NCBI RefSeq assembly: GCF_050436995.1
Contig: NC_134756.1
Span: 9,920,001 to 9,984,000, forward strand
DNA from: Anticarsia gemmatalis
Lineage: Eukaryota > Arthropoda > Insecta > Lepidoptera > Erebidae
DNA length: 64,000 nucleotides
Direction of reading: 5' to 3'
The notes under the pieces are model-generated. The model saw nothing but the letters and a program-made list of their open reading frames with translations, was not told where the DNA came from and did no database searches. The stretch's first letter is position 1. Each line of letters begins with the position of its first letter. Below are positions 12,331-21,759 of the stretch, piece after piece. Both the position numbers and the translations under genes were made by a program.

Positions 12331-13338
12331 CTTACAAGATAATTTAGGGTACCTGTTAGAATAAATTTGGGGAATAAAATGTTTGTTTGTAGAATAAATA
12401 CGTTTAACATTGTATCTTTATTTGAAAGGTAGATTTTCCTTTTAAAAGTTCCTAAAATAGAATCAATAATTGATTCAGGTCGTTTGCGGTGCCGACATAG
12501 CCTTTAGAGCTCACACGATTTCGATGACCACGCAGATCAGGGGCCGACCCTTACGAAATTGAATTGGTAGTTATAAGTTACACTAGGCACACGTACCTAC
12601 ACTAAATAGATATAAAATATGGTTGAGAGCACAAAGGTACCTTTGCCTATTATTATTTCAAACTAGACGCCTTTGTGGAACCAATGCTTCAGATGTATGT
12701 CTATCATTGTAGTATAATTTCAATACATGTTAGATATATTCATATGAATTAGTTTATATTACATCTAAGATACCTATATAATAATCTTATGCAGTCTGTC
12801 TATTTGTTTGCTATGGAAAAAAAAACTTAAGGTCAGACATGAGTTATTTTACAAAAATAGCTGTTTATTTTATCTCAGTTAGTCGGCTAGTCAATTTTCA
12901 TTAAATACAATTCTGTTCGAAATATTCAAAATACTGTACATAATTTAATCTGTTTCATTGTTTATTTCCTAAAAGAGAAACCTAGATTCGAAATCAAATT
13001 CTCGACTTAGTTTACGTGGCTTCGCGTTAATGAAATTCTTTAGGCGACCTCAACTTTTTAGGGAAACAAATACCTAGGTATTACCGAAAAACACGAAAGT
13101 TCATCTAACTTCGATAAATTAAAACGACTTAGTCAATTAGTCTAAATCAAAAAGGGCTAGCCGCTGTCACTTTACATTACCTATCACAAAATGGTAAAAA
13201 CTATCACTCATAAAAAAATAGTAGTAGAAAGGTTTTCGTATTGATTTTATCCCGCCTCGTGACAGTGAAATTTATAGCTACATTGATCTCCCATTTTCAC
13301 CCATACATTCTCAGTTCTTGAAGAATATACTACAAATA

Positions 13339-13356
13339 CGTGTATTTATATTTAGT
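13339..13356 (+). repeat. Left copy of the 18-bp SINE target duplication
   Basis: CGTGTATTTATATTTAGT, repeated exactly at 13721-13738 on the other side of the 5S-headed SINE. Confidence 0.95.
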
Positions 13357-13720
13357 ATATCAGCTTAGCCTTTCTTCCAAACTATGTTGGAGTCGGCTTC
13401 CAGTCTCACCGGATGCAGCTGAATATCAGTGTTTTACATGGAGCGACTGCCTATCTGACCTCCGCAACCCGGTTACCCGGGATAACACGATACCCTTCGG
13501 TAAGACTGGTTGTCAGACTTTCAAGCTTCTGACTACTGTTAACGACTGTCAAAGATCTTCGAAAATGACAGCCGGGACCCACAATTTAACGTGCCTTCCG
13601 AAACACGGAGGAACTCGATATGTATAAGATGGTCACCCATCCACAAATCAACCTCGGCAAGCATGGCTTAACCTCAGAGATCGATCCGCGCGGCTGTTGT
13701 TAACTAAGCCACGAGCTCCT
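13357..13720 (-). mobile_element. SINE with a 5S rRNA-like head (364 bp)
   Basis: Read on the minus strand, it starts GAGGAGCTCGTGGCTTAGTT, similar to a tRNA A box. It then runs into a 5S rRNA-like segment (13631-13690) with 'gaggttaagcc', 'gaggttgatt' and 'tggatgggtgacc', which match in order the internal control region of 5S genes. The body has no coding function and ends '..gaagaaaggctaagctgat'. Perfect 18-bp direct repeats flank it, proving insertion by target-primed retroposition. The perfect repeats suggest a fairly young copy. The element lies in the LRR-gene intron in the gene's own direction. Confidence 0.85.
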
Positions 13721-13738
13721 CGTGTATTTATATTTAGT
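13721..13738 (+). repeat. Right copy of the 18-bp SINE target duplication
   Basis: CGTGTATTTATATTTAGT, identical to 13339-13356. Confidence 0.95.
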
Positions 13739-14270
13739 CCTAACAACAATTCCATTTCTTTGTACCCAGCGGCAATTATTATTTAATCCTCTGGAACTGC
13801 CAAAAATAAATGTAGCTAATGACGACATTGAACTAAACAAGTATTCACCAATCGCCTATAAGGGGCGGGAAATATTATTTAATTGTTACTCTTGAATATT
13901 CCTACTAGTAAAGATATAATCTTTTAGTGGGTGTATGATTATTATAATAATACTCGCTATTATACTCTACACGATCTCTCCGTTTTCCCAAAATTTACTT
14001 AAGATATTATACAAATTAAAATCATAATACCTTCAATACATAAACTCTTACACGTGTTTTGCGTATTCAATATGATAAATTGCCAAAAAAATAAAAGACG
14101 CTCGACGACTATAATAGGATTTTTACGTTCAAAGATATGCAGGAAATAAAATATTCAAAAACCCCATACGCGTCGGCGGCTTCCAAATCGAGAGTCGTAT
14201 GATGTAACCGGCCGTATATTCAGTTTAATAGCCGGTATTAAGGTCATAAATAAAGAAAGTTCTAACTTAC

Positions 14271-15315
14271 CTTCCAAATAAACTGCAGTTGAAGCAGCTT
14301 TGTCATTCTCCACCACCGGTCGAACTGTTTCATACGATATCACTTCGAGCAAATTGTACCGCAAGTCTAGAACGACTAGACTTCTAATGTCCTCCAATAT
14401 GTCTTCGTAAAACGTAGTCAGCTTATTACCGGATAGCGTCAATTTCCTCAGTTGCGTGAGGCCGCCGAATGCACGCTCTGATATGTACTCTATTGCATTA
14501 TTATCGAGCATTAGCTCCTTCAGCCCCCACAGTTCACTGAACGCTAAATTACCAACCATAGTCAATTTATTGTTTCTCAAATTTAATCGAGAAAGATTCT
14601 CAAGTCCCTCCAACATTTCTCTTGTCACTACTGATATGTAATTAAAGTCTAAATTGAGTTCAATCAAGTTGTTCAAGTGCTTGAAGCAACCTTCATGTAT
14701 TAAACTCAAGTTGTTGTTTGATAAGTGAAGCACGTGTAAATTTGGCAATCCGAAGAACACGTCTCTCTTTAATTCTGATATTTGATTTTCATCTAAACTA
14801 AGATTTGATAACATCATCATTTGAGAGAATGAGTGTTTCTCCAAAATGGTAATCTTGTTCGATTTCAAAACAATCTGTCTGATCGTTGATGAATTCGTGA
14901 AAGCGTACGGTGGGATTCTTTTGATGGTTCCAAATTGTATAGAGATATGTTTAAGTTTGTCCAGTCTTATTATTGCCTTCGCCGGTATGAATGATAGCGC
15001 GTCATCCGATCTGACGTTGAACATTAGATGCTCTATTTCGGATTGAGACGAGAAACTCGGCCAAATTAGATCCTCCTCGGTGATGCCGCCACTAAATACC
15101 CAGCAGTCCGCTCTTGTTGCCATTTTTGGCTTGTTACTGTCACAATAGCAGTGCACTTTAGATCGTCGGTCGGCAATATCGCACACGTTGATAAAGACAG
15201 GAGAGTAATAAAGCCTCTCCATTTTCGGCTTGGTGTCATTCTTGCTCTCAGTCACAGTAAGCTTCACTGTCATCAGTGACGCGATGATGATCAAGTATTT
15301 TGTGATTTGCTCCAT
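14271..15315 (-). CDS. Connectin-like LRR cell-surface protein, first coding exon (signal peptide and LRRs)
   Basis: It codes for residues 1-348 plus the first base of codon 349 and joins to 2798-2389 to give 484 residues. The chosen start is ATG at 15315, which opens a typical signal peptide (MEQITKYLIIIASLMTVKLT); the frame runs a little further upstream, but that part crosses a splice acceptor. An N-terminal Cys cluster (C45, C56, C58, C71) precedes about nine or ten LRRs of 24 residues between about 94 and 330, for example LPNLHVLHLSNNNLS and LWGLKELMLDNNAIE. Sequons are at N26, N141, N171, N202 and N240. The donor is GAAG|GTAAGT at 14271/14270. The protein should be extracellular, probably GPI-anchored, with an adhesion role. 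It could be another insect LRR adhesion protein; connectin fits best by memory of the family. Confidence 0.88.
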
Positions 15316-15336
15316 TCTCCTCCCGAAACTCGATAT

Positions 15337-15354
15337 CTGGAACAAATTAAACAC
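15337..15354 (-). other. Splice acceptor upstream of the start codon
   Basis: On the minus strand TTTAATTTGTTCCAG ends at 15337, 21 bases before the ATG. It implies that the 5'UTR continues in at least one upstream exon. Confidence 0.6.
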
Positions 15355-15359
15355 CCTTT

Positions 15360-16070
15360 GAGTTTCCCGAGATTACGTTATCTAATCCCCAACTTTCTAC
15401 TTCGATTATTATAAAAGTTATTTTTTATGTAGAAAATTATTCTTTTGACATTATTGGAAGAGAAGGCGTAGTTGGTAATATATTGCCGAGATATGATAAT
15501 ACTGAGGTAATAATAGTGTTTGAAAGCTTTCTTAAGTGCCATAGTTTTATAGGTTAAGATAAAGAATAGTGTTTTATAAGTAATCTGATAGTCGGTAAAG
15601 TTAGTTTCATAATGTCTGAAAACAATAGAAAAAAGTAGTTAAGTATATCAGTGACTTATCTTGGGACATAAATCTTGAGAGTGGTGTGAGAAAGGCTAAA
15701 ATTATAATAAAACTATACATAATGGAGAAGATTTATGGTAGCTAGCTGGGAGCCAACTTGGAGTACTATTTAATTCTGCCGGCACATTATTCTGAAAGTT
15801 TTACAATATGAATCTGATCTTGACAGCTCAAGAGCCGTGTTTGATACTTAAGTACAAACGAACTGTCGAACACATAGATAGTACGTATACTTTTATATTC
15901 TTTGAGCATAAATTTTGTTCATCTTAATATACTTTTTGTCGTACATTTTTGCCGAATTCTAGTTTACTTAGATATTATTTTATGTAAATAAAACTTTGTA
16001 AATCGTCTTTCACATTTTAAAAACAATTGTTGTGGATAAGACGTTGCTAATTTATTCGATACAACAAGAG
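15360..16070. other. Non-coding stretch, nothing recognised
   Basis: AT-rich DNA, probably intronic if the LRR gene has upstream exons. A short stretch near 15737 ('gctagctgggagccaac') resembles one near 11110 inside the intron; both are too short to name. Confidence 0.4.
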
Positions 16071-16121
16071 GACTTTCCAATACTCTATAACATCTGTGTT
16101 GTTATAGAGTATTGGAAAGTC
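16071..16121. repeat. Perfect 21-bp hairpin, 9-nt loop
   Basis: GACTTTCCAATACTCTATAAC (16071-16091) is followed by a 9-nt loop and then its exact reverse complement (16101-16121). A short ctat run follows. There are no mismatches and no resemblance to the other TIR families here. It could be a recent fold-back duplication, a small TIR element, or a transcribed hairpin. Confidence 0.9.
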
Positions 16122-16944
16122 TATCTATCTATCTTTAAAACAAATGTATGTAAAACAAACACATGTCGTCTGTACGTAATAAACACGCCCCGTCCTAATA
16201 GCCAATCGATACGTACACAGCCGAGCCCTCAAAATAGCATATATTGTGATACAGTAATTACAATGTACTTTGGCCGAAAAAAGCCCAAATATTTTTTCCT
16301 TTTCGAACATAGGTATCCCACGAAGGGCGCAGGTCGCCCTTTTGATATATGAGGCCCATAAATATCCCTAATATTCGGTTTCACACATAACAGGTCACGA
16401 CATGGTGAAAAAATTCTGCCATTAACGAAATTTTAACCTAATTAAATTGAAATAGAAGTTGGGCAGCCGTATTTTACTTTATATTTTTCCTCTCTTAAAA
16501 AACTTTCAAGTTTGTTTTAGGTTTTTAACTTTAGGCCTTTTGAAACTAACATACGTTTCGTTTACGCTATTTCGACACATTTAAAAATTAATTAGTTTTG
16601 AGGTTGTATCGTGTTTTACTAAAATTCTAAAGACGTTTATTTACTTTTAGTTGTTTTTATAATTTATAGTTACATGGCACGGCATTTGTTTTCTTTATGG
16701 TTTAAACATAAACAGCCAAGGGCCGGCTAAGTATGTTTATTAGTATTAGTTTATTATAAGTATATTATTTATTATAAGTAATTAAACCAAATCGCTTGTA
16801 CACTTCAAAATATAATATATGCGTAAGAAGTCAATATTCATTTAAATAACCAATTTGAGGCAAATAAAAGCTCCTAAATCAGAGATAATTATTGGTCATC
16901 TGATATCATTATATCCATACTAATATTATAAATGCGAAAGTAAC

Positions 16945-16968
16945 TCTGTCTGTCTGTCTGTCTGTCTG
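16945..16968 (+). repeat. Microsatellite (TCTG)6
   Basis: Six perfect TCTG units near the left end of the chimeric Helitron. Confidence 0.95.
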
Positions 16969-17154
16969 CTACTCAATCACGTCTAAACTACTGAACCAAT
17001 TTGCATGAAATTTGGTATGGAGATATTTTGATACCCGAGAAAGGACAGGCTACTTTTTACCCCGGGAAAATGACGCATTTCCCGGGAAAATTCAGAAAAT
17101 TCAACGAAGTCGCGAGAAATCAATATTATAATGACATTGAATTAACAAAATTCC

Positions 17155-17168
17155 GTTGCCATGGCAAC
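17155..17168. promoter_or_regulatory. Perfect X-box-like palindrome inside the Helitron
   Basis: GTTGCCATGGCAAC is a perfect 14-bp palindrome and an exact match to the RFX X-box consensus GTYNCCATGGNRAC. It is carried in the middle segment of the chimeric Helitron. Binding is not shown by the sequence. Confidence 0.45.
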
Positions 17169-17974
17169 TGTTTTAATGGCGGATATGCCTTAGCGCGACT
17201 TCGTTATACTAAGAGATATAAATAATTTTGAGAATATTTTTCGTGAAAAAAAAGCATATTTTATATCATCACGCTATGACCAATAGGAGCAGAAGAGGTA
17301 ACAGTAAAAAGTGTTACAAAAACATGGAACATTCTGACCCATTCTCTCTTATGTGACGCAAGCGAAGTTGCGCGGGTCAGCTAGTTAGAAATAATTAAGC
17401 CATTTTTGGAGAGGGAGAGTCTGTCAAAATCATCAAAATGGAAGTCGATGAAAAAACGGTTCTATAAAAAAGCACCCAGTACCAAACAAACTGACCAGAG
17501 CCACAAAACTAAATTGACCATGCCACTGACACACCAAAGTAAAGAAAGAAAAAGCATCTTTCATTCTTTTTATAAAATAAAATCTACGGTAACTGGTACG
17601 AAAGATTTATTGCTAAGAATTTAATGCGGTCTTACTATCGTTTGGGTTATTTATTCAGAAAGCTTTAGGTATATAAAATATATTTATGGGTACATAGTTA
17701 CGTATATTAATGGAAACTCTACTTCTCTAATATACGGAATATATTATGATTGACAATATACAAAGAAAAAGGAATCCGAGTTTGTACTTCTATGGTATAC
17801 AAACTATGTATACGATTTTTTATAGTCAAATACATTGTGTTGCATTGTATACATTTCGTGCTTGTTAAAAGAGACTTATTTAATATTATCCAGAATAAAC
17901 GAATTTTAAATAAAATCAAAGAAAGAAGAATAGTAAAGCCTCCACAAGGTTTGGCATTATGTGCGAAGTAATTA

Positions 17975-18242
17975 AGGCTGAGTGACTGACATAGTGATCT
18001 ATCAACGCACAGCCCAAACCACTGGACATGAAATTTGGCACGCAGATAGATGTTATGACGTAAACATTCTCTAAGAAAGATTTTGATAAATTCCACCCTT
18101 AAAGGGATAAAATGGGGGATGAAAGTTTGTATACATCTCCTTAGGTTTTTGACGGATTTAATTGAAATTAATCTAGATTCATGAATATGATACTTTTTTG
18201 CTACGGAAACCTCACGCGGACGAAGTCGCAGGTGAAAGCTCG
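17975..18242 (+). mobile_element. Helitron-like element, second family, worn end
   Basis: It shares 'tgactgacatagtgat', 'caacgcacagcccaaacc' and 'ttatgacgta' with the copy at 20025. Near the right end 'acgcggacgaagtcgc' can form the typical GCGGAC/GTCGC hairpin, followed at 18239 by CTCG in place of CTAG. The left limit is set by where similarity to the other copy starts. Confidence 0.6.
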
Positions 18243-18395
18243 TATAACGATGCCTAAAACGTAAATGTCTAAAACGGTAATCCTAATCAATTCACGTTAA
18301 TACAATATTTGTATTATAGCTAACAAAAGCAAATACAAGTATAGTTACAAGCAAAAAGTAGAAAAAAGACACATTTTCGATAACTTCTTATCGGT

Positions 18396-18558
18396 GGAAG
18401 CGTAAAGCGATTCTCTCCAATCGGTAGATTCAAATATCGAGAGTTTGACATTTAAAATGTACTGTAAAACTACACCCGCCACAGGCACTAATCAAATTTT
18501 TATACAACATTTATCATAGCTAAATGGTTAGTCAATAGTGGTAGAGAATTGTGCTTCT
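18396..18558 (-). mobile_element. MITE-like TIR element, family GTAGCGCGATTCTCT
   Basis: A reverse copy. The left end 'gaagcgtaaagcgattctct' is mirrored by 'gtagagaattgtgcttc'. The core shows 'tcgagagtttgacattta', 'aaatgtactgtaaaac' and 'ggcactaatcaaattttt'. Confidence 0.6.
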
Positions 18559-18559
18559 G

Positions 18560-19710
18560 GAAACGTACTGATTCTTACTAAATATATAAAAAAATACAGT
18601 AACTGTCATCTCAGTTAAATTATAGCGACGCATCCATACGTAAAAGTAACTTTGAAAATGTGAGTGTATACATGTATTAGCTCGTGGCTGTACCAACACT
18701 GACGCCCTTTGCAGTTAGTCCGTTTAGCTTGGAGGATTTTAAAAACTATAAAGTTGCTATTAAACTTTCGCAAGCGGATTAAAAGTAGTGCGCTTTAAAA
18801 TGCATTTTTAAGTGCGATGAGAGGTTTTTATCAAGGATTTTTGTGTTGCGGAAATCGGATCTGTCTGACTCCGTTTGCTGTATTGTATTAAGAATGCTTT
18901 TAGGAAGAAAATAACATGAGCGGGAATAATGGATACTAAATGAAACGGTTTTTGAACTTGGCTTATAATAAGCTCTAGATATCGTCTTACAAAAATAATG
19001 ATGTTGACAATCTACTATTTTTTTTTTACTTATTTAACGTTATAAAAGTTTTATAGGCAAACGTATTTAGTATCGTTAGAGGCATTATTTTTGTATGTAT
19101 TTTTTATTTTTATTCTTTATAGTTCTAGACTGCTAAACTGAACTACACCTGCAATTATGATTTTGAAAGGTATAGAAGGTCTCATATGTCTAGTTATTTC
19201 TTAGTCAAAAAAGTTAAGCCAAAGAAAATTAAACCAGGACACCTATAAATCGAGCAATTTGTAATATCATTTTTATTATTTATTTAGTTACAACTTGTAG
19301 CCCCAATTCTCAGTAAAATGTGTTAACATTATCGTAAAACAGCATTATAGTTTCAATACATATTTATTACTTTTTAAGGTCTCCAGGGTACGGTTATATC
19401 GGACCAATTGAGTGGCAATTTCTTTCGACAGCCCGTGATAGTGGATGTTGGCACTTAATCCGTTTTGTCATTGAATACACCCAGGGGAGGTTATAAACGT
19501 ATTAGTGAAACAATTTAGAACCAATTTTGTGGTCATTTTGAATAGTATTTACTTTAAAAATGTGATGTAATATTGAGAAATAAAAAGGATTTACTCAACT
19601 TTGTGAAATCAAAGATCCGTAGTTTGATAAGGAAATCAAATTCATAAATATATTTCGAATTATATACTAAATTTTAATGTATGCCTCTAATGGTTTTTCG
19701 ACGATACATG
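18560..19710. other. Non-coding stretch, nothing recognised
   Basis: AT-rich DNA with no coding exon, repeat family or structure I can name. A patch near 18660-18740 is slightly GC-richer. Confidence 0.4.
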
Positions 19711-19850
19711 CGTGTTAGAAATAATTATTATTTGAATTAGAAGCAAGGAAAACCCCACTGAGGAGCTTGCTAACACTTCTTGAAGGATGCAAATTGGTTA
19801 GCATAGTAAACTCAAGGCCAAACTCATTGGCTGCCTGACTATTAAAGGAG
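19711..19850 (+). repeat. Worn SINE fragment
   Basis: 'cgtgttagaaataattatta' and, further on, 'ttagcatagtaaactcaaggccaaactc' echo in order the body ('gtgtattagaaataattatc') and tail ('agcgtggtggactcaaggcc') of the SINE at 20262, with the middle missing. Confidence 0.4.
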
Positions 19851-20024
19851 CAAGACTGCGGCGCGGAGAAACGAAGAAATAATAACGTATCGAATTGAAC
19901 CGCTGAAGAGCAGCGGAGATTTTGTGCATTCTTATTGACTAATACTTTTCCATTTCCTTGCACCTCAGTCTAAGCCCCGACAATGGACAGGCAGCCTGAA
20001 TCATGGCTACCTAAAATATAACTC

Positions 20025-20249
20025 AAAGATGACTGACTGACTGACATAGTGATATAGCAACGCACAGCCCAAACCACTGGACGCATCGGCTGAAAGTTGG
20101 CATGCAGGTAATTGTTATGACGTAGGCATCCGTTAATAAAAATTTTGATCAATTCTACCGCCAAGGGGACAAAATAGGTGATAAAAGTTTGTATGAAAAT
20201 TCTGTCCTAAGTCACAAACCTCGCAGACGAAGTCGCGGACAATAGCTAT
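20025..20249 (+). mobile_element. Helitron-like element, second family
   Basis: It starts in a GACT run and shares 'caacgcacagcccaaacc' and 'gttatgacgta' with the copy at 17975. It ends 'cgcagacgaagtcgcggac' and then CTAT (20246-20249), one base from CTAG. A SINE follows about 12 bases later. Confidence 0.6.
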
Positions 20250-20261
20250 TTTTTCTATATT

Positions 20262-20580
20262 TTTCATAGCCGAGTGGTTTAAGTTGGCACCTCCCACGCT
20301 AGTGGTCGCAGGTTCGAATCTGAGGCAACACACCAATAACTTTTCAAAGTTATGTGTGTATTAGAAATAATTATCACATGCTCCAACGGTGAAGGAAAAC
20401 ATCGTGAGGAAACCTTGCATGCCTAAAAATTTGTTTAATACATTTATTGAGGGCATGCTAAGTCCCCAACCCGCACTTGGCCAGCGTGGTGGACTCAAGG
20501 CCTAACCCCTCCGTCATTACGGGAGGAGACCCTTGCCCAGCAGTGGGACAGTAATGGGTTAAATTTATTTATTATTTATT
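20262..20580 (+). mobile_element. tRNA-derived SINE, full-length copy
   Basis: An A box (tagccgagtggtttaag, near 20267) and a B box (ggttcgaatctg, 20311) form a tRNA-like head. Then come 'gtgtattagaaataattatc', 'gaaggaaaacatcgtgagga' and the tail 'cgcacttggccagcgtggtg', 'ggcctaacccctcc' and 'cccttgcccagcagtggga', ending in an AT-rich (ttat)n-like tract. Tail-only copies lie at 35558, 37561 and 58064, and a larger reverse piece at 58761. It is a retroposon without coding capacity. Confidence 0.8.
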
Positions 20581-21489
20581 ATATTTTCTAATGTAATAGA
20601 GTCAAGCCTCTCTTTTTCTTCAAGTTAGGAGCAATTTCACAAAAGACTTATACTTGTAAATCGTACAATGACCAACTTTTTGTCACTAAGCAAGTAAAAC
20701 ATAATCAGAGCAAGGCCTCTGTAGACCAGCAATTATAAATCGATCGGGAGTAATACAATATTCATTTTACGAATATTGGTTAACGTTCCAAGAATATGTC
20801 GTGGTGTTGACGAAAATTTTGGGAATCCTAATATCGTTCGGTAACTGTTTCTCGCTAGTTTATGAAACGTGTTTCATTATACACCGTAATGCCTCCTAAA
20901 ATAGACTGTGATTTGTTAACGAGAATATAGTGGGATAAAGTACTTTGTGTTTTAAAGCTTAGTGTTTTGTCACTTAGTTTTGATGATACAAACATATTTA
21001 ATGATTTTCTTGCTAGCTTTTATTATGACGAAAATGTATTGTGCCATTTACTGATATATATGTATATAACGCATAAATAATTTTATTTATATTATAAGTC
21101 AAAAAAATACAATTGCAAATATTTCCGTTATTGTAATATTTCGATTTATGCAACAATTTTATGCGTATTTTTGTTTTTATACTTTACTGTTATTTGTTTT
21201 ATAATGAGATTTAATTTACGAAATAATTTCAATGTCGAAGATTTCTAACAAAATATTCTAGTAATCAAGAATTGTACAAAAAATGTCCTTAATGAATAAA
21301 AAAACCTAATTAAACTTTTAGAATATCTACGACACTGTAATCAAAGTAATTATAACAACAAAGTATCGAAACATTTATAACCTCGTCCCATTTCCACGGT
21401 GATCGACACGAACAGTCACATCTAACAATACGAATCAAACTTACGTCCTTTGTTCAAATAACTGCTACACTGTATGCTGTTATATATTA

Positions 21490-21747
21490 ATAGCTGACCC
21501 GCGCAACTTCGCTTGCGTCACATAACAGAGAATGCGTCATAATTTTCCCCGTTTTTGTAACATTTCTCGTTGCTACTTCGCTCCTATTGGTTGTAGCGTG
21601 ATGATATATAGCCTATAGCCTTCCTCAATAAATAGGCAATCTAACACTGAAATAATTTTTCAAATCAGATCAGTAGTTCCTGAGATTAGCGCGTTCAAAC
21701 AAACAATCAAACAAACAAATTCTTTAGCTTTATAATATTAGTATAGA
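21490..21747 (-). mobile_element. Non-autonomous Helitron (258 bp)
   Basis: A reverse copy of the 7065 family. Read on the minus strand it starts TCTATACTAATATTATAAAG and ends GCGCGGGTCAGCTAT, where the last base departs from CTAG. The terminal hairpin is kept. The flanking bases again fit insertion between A and T. Confidence 0.85.
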
Positions 21748-21759
21748 TTAAATACGCAT

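Larger units (their letters stand above)
2799..14270 (-). other. 11.5-kb phase-1 intron of the LRR gene
   Basis: The donor GTAAGT at 14270-14265 and the acceptor TTTACAG ending at 2799 bound this intron. Both flanking exons are in phase 1 and the joined codon is Gly. The intron holds two members of the GTAGCGCGATTCTCT TIR family, a decayed coding-like relic with poly-A, a tRNA-like SINE, a Helitron, a possible TIR element near 9.2 kb, a GC-richer block near 11.6-12.3 kb and a 5S-headed SINE near 13.5 kb. Between these I see only AT-rich DNA without coding character. Confidence 0.85.
16914..17384 (+). mobile_element. Chimeric non-autonomous Helitron (471 bp)
   Basis: TC start, CTAG end, and an A|T insertion site (16913/17385). 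The last 140 bases match the family at 7065 ('atcatcacgctatgacc' through 'gcgcgggtcag'). The first half is of another type, with a TCTG microsatellite and 'gaaatttggtatggagat', and runs to a remnant 'caacgaagtcgcgag' near 17103 that looks like an internal 3'-end hairpin. A segment of different origin lies between. The layout suggests read-through past one terminus to a later one. Confidence 0.75.

Noticed and set aside
13340..13627. 95-codon plus-strand ORF
   Set aside because: It lies inside the reverse-oriented 5S-headed SINE and its left target duplication.
13631..13690. Possible 5S rRNA gene
   Set aside because: Only part of a 5S molecule is present, diverged, and embedded in a 364-bp element with target duplications.
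15316..15354. Upstream extension of the LRR reading frame
   Set aside because: It has no ATG, crosses a good splice acceptor, and would put residues before an already complete signal peptide.
17719..18096. Minus-strand ORF sharing words with another at 19970-20164 (IKIF..CLRHN.YL.A.F)
   Set aside because: The shared words come from antisense translation of the second Helitron family, which is non-coding; not a gene family.
20266..20325. Possible tRNA gene
   Set aside because: Good A and B boxes but no acceptor pairing and a clear SINE body and tail follow.
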